Assembly (NCBI RefSeq): GCF_048544455.1
Contig: NC_133536.1
Coordinates: 170,768,325-170,832,324, forward strand
From: Silene latifolia
Lineage: Eukaryota > Streptophyta > Magnoliopsida > Caryophyllales > Caryophyllaceae
DNA length: 64,000 bases
Reading direction: 5' to 3'
Below, in pieces: positions 36,312-48,362 of this stretch. Both the position numbers and the translations under genes were made by a program. The notes beneath the pieces were generated by a model. It was not told the DNA's origin and searched no databases. It worked only from the letters and a program-made list of their open reading frames with translations. Each line of letters opens with the position of its first letter. Position 1 is the first letter of the stretch.

Positions 36312-36329
36312 TGGCGTCGTTGCTAGGGA
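36312..36329 (+). other. Element C primer-binding site (tRNA-Asp type, decayed)
   Basis: TGGCGTCGTTGCTAGGGA lies 4 bases after the LTR end. It resembles the TGGCGCCGTTGCCGGGGA site of Athila-lineage elements, with three substitutions. Confidence 0.75.
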
Positions 36330-36429
36330 GGCAACAATTTTCTTGTTTGTTTTTGTTTATTTTGTCTTTTTGTCTCAGGGAACCTAGTTCCTTAAGACCA
36401 TTCTCACACTTTTCTTGTCAGTTTCGTGT

Positions 36430-37955
36430 ATGCCCAGGTCAACTAGGTCCGGGGTTCTTCTAATAGATCCCGAGTCAGAGAAGACTTTTTGCTACAGACA
36501 AAAGTTTCAGAAAGAAGTGGGTCAAGTAGAAGACTTGAGTATACTTGGCGTTGAGACGGAGCATTCTACTACTTCAGAAAATCAGTCCTTTGAAGAGGAC
36601 ATTACTTGTGATCTTGAAATTCCGGTTGAAACTACAATTCCTGAGATTACCATCATGCCTACTTTAGCCAGTCATTCCGAGCCTACATTAGCTTCCATCC
36701 CAAAAGGATTCCAGCTTCCTACCTCAGACAATGGAACTTTTGAAATTCGTCCATCTTACATCAATTTGGTGGAACAAAACTTATTTGGAGGAGGAGCTAC
36801 TGAGGACCCTGCAAAACATATGGAGAAATTCGTCACTTATTGCTGTTCCATCCCTTTGACTACTGAGGTGACACAAGATCAGGTGAAGCAGGTACTCTTT
36901 CCTTTTTCTCTAAAAGATGGTGCTGCAGAGTGGTTGCGAGATTTAAATATGGCGGATGAAGGAATTACTGACTAGAATACTCTAGCTCTTGCTTTCTACA
37001 AGAAGTACTTCCCACCTCAGAAAACTAATGCATTGAGAAGTCAAATTACTAGTTTCAAACAAGCAGCTACTGAAGATTTGAATGATGCATGGATTCTCTT
37101 CAAACGGTTGGTCCGTTCAGTTCCCCATCATGGCTTTCAACAATGGTTTCTTTGCAACCAGTTTTATAATGGGTTGTATGACGATCATCGTGCTTTATTA
37201 GATTCTTCAGCTAATGGGAGGTTCCAGGACAACACTAATGATAATACCGCGTAGAAGTTAATTGATCAGATTGCTATCCATACTGCAAAGTATGGAAATC
37301 CTAGGGGAAGTACGCGTGGGAATGGTGGAGATAGTGATCTTGCGGCACAATTAGAGGCTATTTCTGTCCAAATTGCTGAGATAAAGACTACCCAATCCTT
37401 GGGTAATAAGGAGATGGTTCATGCTATGAGTCAACAGCAAGAGTCTTGTGCTAGATGTGGTATGGATGGTCACAATGCAGCTGAGTGTTTGAGCACATTG
37501 GAGCAGGTTAATGCCTATCAATCTTTTAGGCAAGGTACACCTTTCTCTAACTTTTACAATGAAAGAACGAAGGAGCATCCTTTTCTTCAATGGTCTAGTT
37601 AGAATGTGCAAAATCCACAGCCGCAACAACCACAGAAGAATACATATATACCTCCTAATAATCGTGGTAATCAACCACAAGGAGGATATCAAAGGCAGAA
37701 TCAAGGAGGTTAGCAGTTCAATAGTCAATATCAACAACCTCCTCAACAAACTCCTCAACAAGCTCCAAACAATGAGATGGCGGAGTTGAGAGCTCTCTTA
37801 CAACAAACCTTGGCTATGCAACAAAAGCAGACGGTTCAAATCTCTGAGCTGATTGCCCATATTAAGATGATTGATACCCAAGTGGCTCAGATGGCGGTTC
37901 ATAATTCTTCAAAACAGCCCGGAAATGTTCCTCCTCAAGGTAAGAAAGCTCATGC
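36430..37955 (+). pseudogene. Element C gag, disrupted
   Basis: From ATG 36430 (MPRSTRSGV) the frame contains the Athila-type gag core: FEIRPSYINLVEQNLFGG, DPAKHMEKF, LKDGAAEWLRDL, LALAFYKKYFPPQ and GLYDDHRALLDSSANGRF. A zinc knuckle CARCGMDGHNAAEC lies near 37450-37492. In-frame stops occur near 36975, 37254, 37602 and 37710. A Gln/Pro-rich stretch and a coiled-coil-like MAELRALLQQTLAMQQKQ segment follow. It stops at 37955 where element B is inserted. Confidence 0.85.
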
Positions 37956-39231
37956 TGTAACACCCCCATATCCAGAGGAGCCTTAACTAGGCCTTCCTTA
38001 GCATATAAGGGCATTACCATCTCGGTTGCCCGAGGACAGTAATAATCAAATGTCGATAAGAGAACTATTATGTTATATTACAAGTGATTTAAAACCTACT
38101 GATGATACAAACGATACACCTCAAAGACTACTCGCTATCACTATCAGATCTCATGAAGACTCATCCCTGCCCGGACTCCAGCTATCAACGACATCAACAC
38201 CTGCTAAGACAGACTGCTCACCATAAGGGATCACGGCAGACACATAAAACAACAAGACAACCACACAAGGTCAGTACTGAGACAAGATACAACAAAGCCA
38301 ACAACACCTAACAATTCAACACAACACAACCAGTCACACACAAGCACACCCACACCAATCAATCTCCGTCACCGACTGTCCACTGGACCAGCCCTGCCAG
38401 TGGGGGACCGCAGCCGTACCCACCAAATCCCCGCTCATCACACCGAGCGATAACCCTGTCCCATTAATGTGCACATCCCCTTCCGTGGCTGGTTCCACGA
38501 AGGGCAAAACTAGGGCGTGAAGCCACTCCCGCAAGTGAATCCACTCAGCCGAGAACGCATCTCGAGAACTAGAGACAAACAATCACAATCGCAATACAAC
38601 ATCAACAACCGTCTGAATCAATCAACAACGACACAACAATCGACACACTAGACCATCTACAGAAACTGAGTAGGCGAACCTACCTTTAAGCAACTGCAAC
38701 CAATCCACGCCAACATACGACATATCCAGCAATCAAGCACAGCCTATAACCACAACACAACATCTAATTACTATCAAGCAAACCCTAATCGTAAAGACAA
38801 GGATACGGATGATGATGACAACATACCTACGAGGAGAAACCCGGCAAAAGACCGCTACCCGACTCAAGCCACGCTCTCCTAAGGCACAAGGACCTTCAAA
38901 GGGCTTCCATGGAGGTTTTATGGTGAAGGGAAGGGAAAGGGGCGACTAGAGGATAGAAGGAATAAGGCGGAAATGATTTGCGGATTTAACAAAACGCGAT
39001 TAAAAACCCTCGCTGAAAACCCGATACTCGATCGAGTACTACACACACTCGATCGAGTGACCCCCTACTCGATCGAGTAACCACGCTACACGATCGAGTA
39101 GCCTCTACTCTATCGAGTACCACTCATAACTCGTAACTCAAGATAGCTTTGTCACGCACTTCTAAGAACTATTCCCGCTCCCAAGGTCAGTCAACGCTGG
39201 TCAAAGGGTCCCTAAAAGGGCGGGTATTACA
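37956..39231 (-). repeat. Element B 3' LTR
   Basis: 1276 bp, TGTAACACCCCC...GGGTATTACA on the + strand. It includes a CTCGATCGAG cluster at about 39022-39119. Adjacent to it at 39232-39246 is the polypurine tract, read on the - strand as AAGAGGGGAAGAC. Confidence 0.9.
39022..39119. repeat. CTCGATCGAG cluster in the element B 3' LTR
   Basis: Five motif copies occur (ACTCGATCGAGTA, ACTCGATCGAGTG, ACTCGATCGAGTA, ACACGATCGAGTA, ACTCTATCGAGTA). The other LTR has the same cluster at 45553-45650 with different single-base changes. Confidence 0.9.
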
Positions 39232-39865
39232 GTCTTCCCCTCTTAAAAAGAACTTCGTCCCCGAAGTTCAACTCACCTAAATCAACGCACAAGACACGGA
39301 AAGACACGACATCACTATTCTTCCGACACAAATCACCTACTTCCCTGAAACGCCATCCCCCATGTCATCATCATCATTATCTAACGCTCTATTCATATCG
39401 ACGCTTACAACTATCATATAAACATCATCATCATCAACTGTCACTCTATATGTATACATCCACTCTTACAAACTATCATATATAAAGCATCAACCTCGCA
39501 ATACGAACCGGCACAAACAACGATCATCCATCATATATGAGATTACCCCCCTTACTGACAACAACTATCCACCTGAAACATATCTCATATCGACTTCATG
39601 CTGCACAACTAATACCACTATGTTACTCAACAACGCGATTCTATTACTACACATGGCACCACAACTATCACCTCATGACTGACCTTTAAAACATACTATC
39701 ATATTCACTTCAACGCATGAATTACTCAACAAAACAAGGTAACCAATTACAACTTCATACAAGCAAAGTGACCAAGGTCCTAGAAAATTTTGTAATTAAA
39801 CAACAAAGTATTATAAACGGACAAGAACACAAATTTCAAAATTAACCTTTTTATTTTGCGACATT

Positions 39866-39906
39866 ACTCTTCCCCTCTAAAAAGGAACTTCGTCCCCGAA
39901 GTTCGC
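39866..39906. repeat. Second copy of the polypurine-tract block in element B
   Basis: TCTTCCCCTCTAAAAAGGAACTTCGTCCCCGAAGTTC here repeats, with few changes, the sequence next to the 3' LTR at 39233-39271. The block also contains a short hairpin (GAACTTCGTCCCCGAAGTTC). It lies about 630 bp inside the element. Confidence 0.75.
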
Positions 39907-40325
39907 CACCAATATTACCACACATATTACCTATTACTTGCATCGTAACATAAATTAGAACCATATTATTTATTATGGACATTACTCACTAAGCATATAC
40001 TCGTTAATTTAGAAATCATACACAAACCACCGGAATAACTAGCCGCCGTCGATAAAGCATGTTAATATCGTATGCACAATTGTATGGAAAGATGTACTCC
40101 GATGAATAGATAGTAATATGGCGGATGTAATATGTAAAACAGCAAGAAACCATCACCACTTCACTACTTGTGACAAATATGCATATAAAACCCAAGCGCC
40201 ACGTCTAACATATGAAATTAACGGTTCAAAGGTGTTACTAAGCATCACTAACCATGCTAAACCTCACACATGTAGTTATATAACAATTGAACAATTTTAA
40301 TTTTGGAAATTTTCCTGTAACAGTG

Positions 40326-40477
40326 CTACTCGATCGAGTATGTAGTGGTACTCGATCGAGTGCCCTGCTACTCGATCGAGTGTCTTAGCTACTCGATCGA
40401 GTAGCCCCGATATCAGAATGCATCAATTCTGTCATACCTGTAGCTACTCGACCGAGTATGGGGTACTCTGTCGAGTA
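40326..40477. repeat. CTCGATCGAG cluster in the element B interior (3' of the ORF)
   Basis: Six palindromic copies, two altered (CTCGACCGAG and CTCTGTCGAG), lie downstream of the ORF1-like gene on the element's own strand. Confidence 0.9.
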
Positions 40478-40915
40478 CCTACAGGTCAAATGCCTTTGGA
40501 AAACCTGTCATAAACCCATGTATATACATAACCGTCACATAACTTGAGTCGGGATGACCTCCCGACCCCCAAAATCAATCCTGCAACAATGTGAACTAGC
40601 AAATCCGGCCTTATGGCCAACAATACAAGTCCATGATCAAAGTTTCGACGAAAACAACTACCAAATCTAACAACACTACCAACATCTAATACCAACGACC
40701 ATAAACAAAGATAGAAACTAGGAGCATCACTCCTCCTCCTGCTGCTGCTGCTCAACCATCACTTCATCACCACCACCATCACCTCCCGAAGTCCCCGCTC
40801 CCGATGGCCCAATACCTGCATCAACTCCCACTCCCTCCCCCGGACCTACGTGCCATGGAGTCAAACCACCATAGGGAAAGGACTGAGGCGTCCCCCAAGC
40901 TGACTGATCCACTCC

Positions 40916-42304
40916 CTAAGAGTGGAAAACCCCACTGTAGTCCCCAACACCACTCCACCAAACCGGATGCGGTCCCTCGGTCCCAATCCCCTGAGTGTAC
41001 GCCATCTCATGCATATTCCTGAGTGTCAAAGTAGATGACACTCTCTCAGCCAGGTAACTCGATCGCGACTCCGGGGTGTCAAGGTAAGGGTAGCACAGAA
41101 AAGGGTGCTGCTGTGGTGGTGCTACCGGCCGTGGTCTAGTCTCAGCGGTCCTCTCTCTCACTCTGCAGGGTCCTCTCCCCAACCTGGGCCTCTCCTCCCT
41201 AACCGCCGCGTTCTCCCCCTTCTTTGGCTCGGGCATCACCTCTAGAATCGCGTCATCGATGAGGTAGGTCTGCAACTGGCGGGGCACGTCATCATCCTCC
41301 TCCTCCTCATCGGAGTCAACAACTGTCACCACCGGCTCTAACGGCTCGGTCGGTGGAAGGTGCTCAGGAGCCGGAATCCCCATCCAACTCATCCCCCACA
41401 CTCTCCAGGCTAGGCTACCGTCGGCCAAGGTTCTCAACCATTTCAGGTCGAGATAGTAGTCACGGTCCATCGTAGGCACCGGTGTAGCCAGAGGCACGTA
41501 CTCCGCCGAAGCCTCAAAGGAGGTTAGATTTTCAGCTAACCGAGTGGCGATCGCGCCACAACTCAGGTACCGGGAAGAGGCAGTAGCCATCCAAGCAAGG
41601 CTAGCGCAGACGATGGCAGGAGCATTAAAGACCACTTTCCTGGCCCGCTCCGGGTTGAGGTAGGACATCAGAAGCAACACCTCATGGTTGTTCAGTTTAC
41701 TGATATCCAGTCTATCATAAAGGAGGTTCGAAAGAGAACGGAGAAAGACCCTCAAGGTAACATGCTGAACGTCATTAATCAACATGTTACTTGAGGTAGG
41801 AGCTGGCTTTCCGGTCAGAAAAGGCATTAGGCGGCAAACACCGCACTCAGCAGGAATATCAGTGATGGAATCCTTGGGAGGCTTGGCCAACCCAAGGTGA
41901 GAAGCAAAGAGGTCCATAGTAAGCAAGAAACTGGTATTCATCAACCGAAATTCAACGGTCTGGGCAGCTGGGTCATAGCTAAAGGAGCTCATAAACTCCA
42001 AAGTAAGAAAAGGGTAGGAGTGTTTCCTCAGCCTATACAACCCCGTAAAACCCAAAGTCTCGAATATATGACGGACATCCGTCTCTATTCCCAAATCCTC
42101 CAAAAGTGTAGTGTCTACACACCTCGTCGGCCTCATTTTGCGCTTTTGCAACACTACAAAACACTCTCTCTATTTGAAATCAACAAACACAACCGAAGGG
42201 TACTCCGGAACTGCGGGTACCACGGGTCCACTCCCCTCCCCAATCTCAGGCCGTGTCACCCTCCCCCGTTTACTCTGACGGGTCCCTACGTTCGGTCTCG
42301 GCAT
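40916..42304 (-). pseudogene. ATHILA ORF1-like gene of element B (one in-frame stop)
   Basis: From ATG 42304 (MPRPNVGTRQSKRGRV, a basic N-terminus) the frame is open to 40916 except for a single TAG at 42172-42170. The 412 aa after the stop contain KRKMRPTRCVD, an ETLGFTGLYRLRKHSYPF block and a FRLMNTSFLLTMDLFASHLGL block that resemble the ATHILA ORF1/'retrotransposon ORF1' family of plants. The C-terminal third is acidic (DSDEEEEDDD) and then Pro/Arg-rich. The family's function is unknown. It runs in the same direction as the element. It could be a nearly intact gene with one recent stop, or a readthrough product. Confidence 0.6.
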
Positions 42305-44472
42305 CTGTTTTAGCATATGATTTAAGCAAACTTGTATAAACATGTAAAGCATACAATTCACACAATTGAACTTGGATGCAAAACTAAGTACACACTTTCA
42401 CCAGTAAGTTCCCAATTCGATATATAATCTCAGTTTGTACCAACGCATAATCAATGGTTGTGAAAAGTTTATCATGGAAAAACACATATACCCAACCAAT
42501 TCTAACATCCTAGCATGATTCTAATGTTACTTTATACACACACCTAACATCATGTGAGGCATTTGTACAAGCTCATGGAAAGGTAGTTTAGGACATATCA
42601 TCATCACCTTCAATATTAGAAACAAATAACTCAATTAAACTTGTCAGACGGTCTCTACAGCTGTAACAATTTTGACATATTTTTCATCAATTATCATCAC
42701 TACTATCATATTGAAGTTCAACCTTTACTTAAACAGTCACATACAACACCAAATTTCAAATATAGAAGACGGATTTCAATTTGGGGCACTTTTAAGACGG
42801 AGTTTTAAGGCAACTTTTTAAGGTGAAAATCATCAAAATTCATCCTTCAACATGTTATAAGCAAGGTATAGTACTCAATTTCATCATCTAATCCATGTAA
42901 AACAACCAGAATCGATTTTGATTTTTTTTGTAAACCCTAGAAATTTCGGTTTCAATTTGGCAATTTCCAGTCTATTTTACAGCAATTAATCACCAACAAT
43001 CAAGGAAAGAAGACATGTGAATCATATTACAACAATTAAAAGCAACAAATTGATCATTTGAATCGAAATTTCAGATTATACAATCATCCCAACAATTTAA
43101 AGGCATAAAAACATGTAAATAGCTAGGGAAGAAATCATACCTTGATTAAGTAATAAAGTAAAGGAACGAAATTAAACAAAGAAAATAACCCCAAATTAAC
43201 CACTATCAACACAAGAATATGCGAGATTTTGAGGAGTTTTAGAGCCTAGGGTTCGAAATAAGGAGAAGGAATGAGAAGAATAGGAAGAAATAAGGGTTTT
43301 AAGAAACCCGTAAGATTCGCTGTACAGTAACCTACTCGATCGAGGTCTATGGTACTCGATCGAGTAGGAGCTATTTCGTCGAGTATCTGCAGAAATTTTT
43401 TCCACATCCCGACGTCATAGCTTCCTAACTAGATCGAGTGAGGTCTACTCGGTCTAGTAAGCACTCGCACTCGGTCAAGTATAGTTAAGTACTCGGTCAG
43501 AAATACGAAGTAACTTGAAGATTCCTGCAAAAACAATATCGCGTGTCGATTCCAACTAAGTTCGGAGTCGTCACTAGTTATCATGCTCGTTCACGCATTA
43601 CGTTATTACTCAAGCCTAACGTGTCGTCTCAACAAATAAGGTGTATGTCACATTACGCTACACAAATTACCCAACTCGGTTTACCTGCTACCGTGTCATT
43701 CATAAGCATGATCACGTCATCATACTACACTTAAACTCATTTTGCCACATTACTACCAAAGTCGTGTTCACTTCAACTTGAAACATATAATTAACATTAA
43801 TTCATTCTTTCATATATCATATAAATGCATACTCTTCATAACAAATTAATCTATCATGTTCCAAATTCAATCATAAGCAAACATCCTACACAAATCGACT
43901 GTCACGCAGCGGAAAAATTTCATCCAATAAACAAGGCATATACACATTACTATATGCTATGTTTCATATTATAACTCAACAATTCCATAACTATCATCGT
44001 TGTAATTACGGTAGGGCTTATAAACTCGTATACGACTACCATTATCACCAACTTATAGCAAACACCACCATGTTCACTCTTCTATTATAGCACACCAATT
44101 CACATTTTCACGCATTTCTATCGAATAGACTTTTGTTACGTATCTCAAAATCACCGTACAAACTCACTAATCATGCCAAAACTTCACTAAGCACCATCCA
44201 AACGCAACTACTATACCCATCTCCACGTTAGCAAAGACTCAACCTCAGATAACTCCGACACAATTAACATACACATCACACATATACACACGGACTCCAC
44301 ATTCCCATACCATGTGACTGGCTTAAGTATCATGGGGCCAAGATTTTGAAATGAGGGCGCCTACTCACCCAAAATCTAGCATCAGCGGGGCTCCTATTAT
44401 ACATACACCAGGTTCATTTTATTAGACTCACTACGTTCATTAAGTTCATTTGTTACAGGTTCCAAAATCGTC
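42305..44472 (-). other. Element B 5' leader, non-coding
   Basis: About 2.2 kb between the PBS and the ORF1-like gene, read on the - strand. It is AT-rich with no significant frame. It includes another cluster of CTCGATCGAG-type motifs at about 43329-43492, in which several copies are decayed (CTCGGTCTAG, CTCGGTCAAG). Confidence 0.6.
43329..43492. repeat. Decayed CTCGATCGAG cluster in the element B leader
   Basis: About seven copies at irregular spacing occur, two intact and the rest with one or two changes. Confidence 0.8.
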
Positions 44473-44484
44473 GCTCTGATACCA
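44473..44484 (-). other. Element B primer-binding site (initiator tRNA-Met type)
   Basis: On the - strand the LTR end GTTACA is followed by AAG and TGGTATCAGAGC, the same arrangement as in element A at 29899-29913. Confidence 0.9.
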
Positions 44485-44487
44485 CTT

Positions 44488-45758
44488 TGTAACACCCCCA
44501 TATCCAGAGGAGCCTTAACTACGCCTTCCTTAGCATATAAGGGCATTACCATCTCGGTTGCCCGAGGACAGTAATAATCAAATGTCGATAAGAGAACTAT
44601 TATGTAATATTACAAGTGATTTAAAACCTACTGATGATACAAACGATACAACTCAAAGACTACTCGCTATCACTATCAGATCTCGTGAAGACTCATCCCT
44701 GCCCAGACTCCAACTATCAACGACATCAACACCTGCTAAGACAGACTTCTCACCATAAGGGATCACGGCAGACACATAAAACAACAAGACAACCACACAA
44801 GGTCAGTACTGAGACAAGATACAACAAAGCCAACAACACCTAACAATTCAACACAACACAACCAGTCACACACAAGCACACCCACACCAATCAATCTCCG
44901 TCATCGACTGTCCACTGGACCAGTCCTGCCAGTGGTGGACCGCAGCCGTACCTACCAAATCCCCGCTCATCACACCGAGCGATAACCCTGTCCCATTAAT
45001 GTGCACATCCCCGTGGCGGGTTCCACGAAGGGCGAAACTAGGGCGTGAAGCCACTCCCGCAAGTGACTCCACTCAGCCGAGAACGCATCTCGAGAACCAG
45101 AGACAAACAATCACAATCACAATACAACATAAACAACCGTCTGAATCAATCAACAACGACACAACAATCGACGCACTAGACCATCTACAGAAACTGAGTA
45201 GGCGAACCTACCTTTAAGCAACTGCAACCAATCCACGCCAACATACGACATATCCAGCAATCAAGCACAGCCTATAACCACAATACAACATCTATTACTA
45301 TCAAGCAAACCCTAATCGTAAAGACAAGGATACGGACGATGATGAAAACATACCTACGAGGAGAAACCCGGCAAAAGACCGCTACCCGACTCAAGCCACG
45401 CTCTCCTAAGGCACAAGGACCTTCAAAGGGCTTCCATGGAGGTTTTATGGTGAAGGGAAGGGAAAGGGGCGACTAGAGGATAGAAGGAATGAGGCGGAAA
45501 TGATTTGCGGATTTAACAAAACGCGATTTAAAACCCTCGCTGAAAACCCGATACTCGATCGAGTACCATACACACTCGATCGAGTGACCTCCTACTTGAT
45601 CGAGTAACCACGCTACTCGATCGAGTAGCCTCTACTCTATTGAGTACCACTCATAACTCGTAACCCAAGATAGCTTTGGCACGCACTTCTAAGATCTATT
45701 CCCGCTCCCAAGGTCAGTCAACGCTGGTCAAAGGGTCCCTAAAAGGGTGGGTATTACA
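44488..45758 (-). repeat. Element B 5' LTR
   Basis: 1271 bp, nearly identical to 37956-39231. The CTCGATCGAG cluster is at 45553-45650. It is followed by the target duplication CATGC at 45759-45763. Confidence 0.9.
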
Positions 45759-46524
45759 CATGCATCCTAAGGGATTGGGTAATTTGGAGCTGAGTGACGG
45801 TGAAAAAGAAGTTGACGAAGTTGAAACACGAGCTGAGAATAAAAGCGAGAAAAAGAGAAAAGACGGAACTGTGCTAGTTCCTCGATCAAGTGGCCCTGGG
45901 CTCAATCGAGGAACCTCTGTGCTCGATCGAATGACATCAAGGCTCGATCGAGGCACCTCTCTGGTTGATGACGGTGTTTCAAAAGTTGATTCCAAAGTGA
46001 AAGAAGCCGAGCCGATTACCATTGCACTACCTTTTCCGCATCGTCAACAAAAGTCTAAGCTGTATAAGCAGTTTGGAAAGTTTACGGAGGTGGTGAAGAA
46101 TTTGCAGGTAAGTGTTCCTTTTACTGAGTTAATCACTCAAGTATCGGCTTATGCGAAGTTTATGAAGGAGATATTGACATGGAAGCAGTCCTTTGATGCG
46201 GTGAAGACCATTGCTTTTACTCAAAAGTGTAGCGCCGTGTTGCAAGCTAATTCACCACCTAAGCTTAAGGATCCAGGGAGTTTTTCTATCCCTTGTCATA
46301 TCGGTCATCTTGCTATTAGTAAAGCTCTTTATGATATAGGAGCTAGCGTTAGCGTCATGTCTTTTTCTATTTGTAAGAAATTAAATATGGGTCAAATGAC
46401 TGTTACTAATATGACTTTGCAGATGGCCGATCGATCTTTTAAACACCCACTAGGTGTTTTGGAGCATGTTCTCGTTCGAGTTGGGAAATTATTCATTCCC
46501 ATTGATTTTGTTATCTTGACATGG
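45759..46524 (+). mobile_element. Element C, second segment (gag end and protease)
   Basis: The C reading frame resumes after element B with MHPKGLGNLELSDGEKEVDE. It then has the Athila-type conserved stretch LYKQFGKFTEVVKNLQVSVPF, FMKEILT and the aspartic protease region IPCHIG...ALYDIGASVSVMSFS (near 46290-46372). It is cut at 46524/46525 by element D within the protease domain (after VGKLFIPIDFVIL). The remainder of C pol should appear to the right of element D. Confidence 0.85.
45880..45955 (+). repeat. CTCGATCGAG-type motifs inside the element C reading frame
   Basis: Four copies (CTCGATCAAG, CTCAATCGAG, CTCGATCGAA, CTCGATCGAG) spaced 19-27 bp are translated in frame. They give a short Leu-Asp/Asn-Arg-Gly-Thr-Ser-like repetitive peptide between the gag C-terminus and the protease. 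Confidence 0.8.
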
Positions 46525-47243
46525 TGTGGACAGCGGGCCGCCCACGGGGGCGCTTGGTGAGAAACGGGGACAAGCGTTTGCATTTTGTAAGGAGTCGCCA
46601 CCAATTTTTATGGGAAATTGGAACCGTTCGAATACCTCGTGTCATGTCAAGACACAAAGTAGTGACATGAACACTAAGCAATCGTTACCCTTAGCATTCT
46701 ATGTCTAGAATGACTCTCGTGGATGCCAATGAACACGGGTGCTCACGGAGATCTGGAGTAAGGGGTGAGGGTACGTATTAGGAAGCTCTTTTGATCGAAC
46801 ACCTAATCCCGCCCGCCTCGATAGCGGCCTCTACTAATGATTAGGAAAGTTATTCGTACTTGATATATCGTCGGCTATATGCATGCAATGCAACATCCAT
46901 AAATTAATCCTAACATGTGATAATTAGACTAAGTCGGTTGACACGTAATTAGCATACAATTGGGTCGAAGTAGTATTTTAATACTCAATTACATGTGGAA
47001 AGCATACAAACAATAAAAGCAATACAATAAATTACAAAAACGAAAATTACATTAATTACATTGGAATAGGCGATTTATGTCGAAAATACCTTTAAAACGG
47101 ATGATTTGAGAAAAAGAATAAAAGAATAAAAGAAAGAATTAACGAACAGGAATTAGCGTGATATTACGGATAATAGTCAGTTAATACGTAACCTAATTAA
47201 ACTAGGTCAAGGCAGAAACGGAGTTCAGGGACAAAAATCATCC

Positions 47244-47308
47244 TGGAACAGGCGCGCAAAAGAGATCGCGCCCTGGAAGAGGCGCAGGCGATTCTTTGCG
47301 TCTGTTCC
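47244..47308. repeat. Paired GAGGCGC hairpin module 1 (D LTR)
   Basis: Two adjacent inverted-repeat units of about 30 bp occur: one around GGAACAGGCGCG...CGCGCCC and one GGAAGAGGCGCAGGCG...GCGTCTGTTCC. Confidence 0.75.
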
Positions 47309-47863
47309 AAGGGTGAGTTCTGGCTGTGAAGCCGGAACTGCAAATCGTTAATGTTAATTGTTAATTTTAAGGATCGATTAGATTATTTGACTCGAATAGA
47401 AGTGATTTAATGTATTATTTACATATGAATGGGTCATAAAAACGGTATAACATGAATGAGACGGAATTAAACGAATTAATTACAAGAAGGAGCGATGTTA
47501 ATGAATGAGTCCTCTATTGAAATCAATTAACTAGTCTAAACATGATGAATGATGATGACGAATTAACAATGAATATGGATGCAAATATATCAAAGGATGA
47601 ATTCCAGAAACTCAATACGAATGAATTGAATCTCTAAAACCCGGATTTGAATATTAATAACGAAAACCCGCAAATATGAATTATAAGGGATTTAAGTCGG
47701 ATTTATGATGAATTAAACATGTTAATGATGAATGAACAATATACATGTGATTATTAAACTATCATGTGAAAGAATTAAAGAACAAACATGCGAAAACAAA
47801 TAAGAAAGACGAATTACAGAGGACGAAGAAGAAGAAAAGAAGCAGGAACTACGGCAGCCTCAC

Positions 47864-47922
47864 GAAGAGGCGCAGCAGGAACTGCGCTCCTTCGAAGAGG
47901 CGCAGCAGTTGCTGCGTCTTTT
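47864..47922. repeat. Paired GAGGCGCAGC hairpin module 2 (D LTR)
   Basis: Two tandem units begin GAAGAGGCGCAGCAG, closed by CTGCGCTCCTTC and GCTGCGTCTTTT. Confidence 0.85.
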
Positions 47923-48362
47923 CTCGACGTCTGTCTACTGGAAATCCGCAAAAGCAGAGTTTTAAAGCACGGTTTTAGAAATCGATTTTAACGGTGTTTT
48001 CGACATAAATCTTACAATTGATGATACAATAATTAAATACAATAAATAAATAAGGATTATACACCCTCAGACTTACATGTTGACGAAACGAGATGAACTA
48101 AGATATCGACTAGTGAATGCTCGACGCGAATGCAAAGAGAGTGCCCTCGTAAGAGGAAAACGATTGATTAATTAAGTTGATTGAGTGTAGTTGGTCAAAT
48201 TGGTCGGTCATGCAACGGAGAGGCTGGTACCCGGAAGGATCCGAGCTTACGTGGTCGGAAGTCCAAGCACGTAGGCGCCAATTAGTAAGAACGAAGTCTA
48301 GAATGCAAAGGGAGAAGAGAAGGGCGGACACTCGCGTGAGAAATATGAGGAACGAAAGCTCC

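Larger units (their letters stand above)
35089..37955 (+). mobile_element. Element C: Athila-like Ty3/gypsy element, 5' segment
   Basis: This segment has a 5' LTR (35089-36307), an Asp-type PBS and gag, up to the insertion point of element B. C continues at 45759-46524 and then again beyond element D, outside the window. It is inserted in the integrase region of element A; the left flank would give a 5-bp duplication CTTTT (35084-35088). Several stops interrupt gag. Confidence 0.85.
37956..45758 (-). mobile_element. Element B: non-autonomous LTR element with A-like LTRs
   Basis: A complete 7803-bp element is flanked by a perfect 5-bp duplication CATGC (37951-37955 and 45759-45763). LTRs lie at 37956-39231 and 44488-45758, with an initiator-Met PBS on the - strand at 44484-44473 and a polypurine tract at the other end. 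There is no gag, RT or integrase; the only substantial gene is an ORF1-like frame on the same strand. By eye the two LTRs differ at about 35 positions, so B is older than D. Its LTRs share blocks with element A, so A-type chromoviruses are its probable helpers. Confidence 0.9.

Noticed and set aside
41897..42313. 138-codon + strand frame opposite the ORF1-like gene
   Set aside because: It is antisense to the better supported - strand ORF1-like protein and has no recognisable motif.
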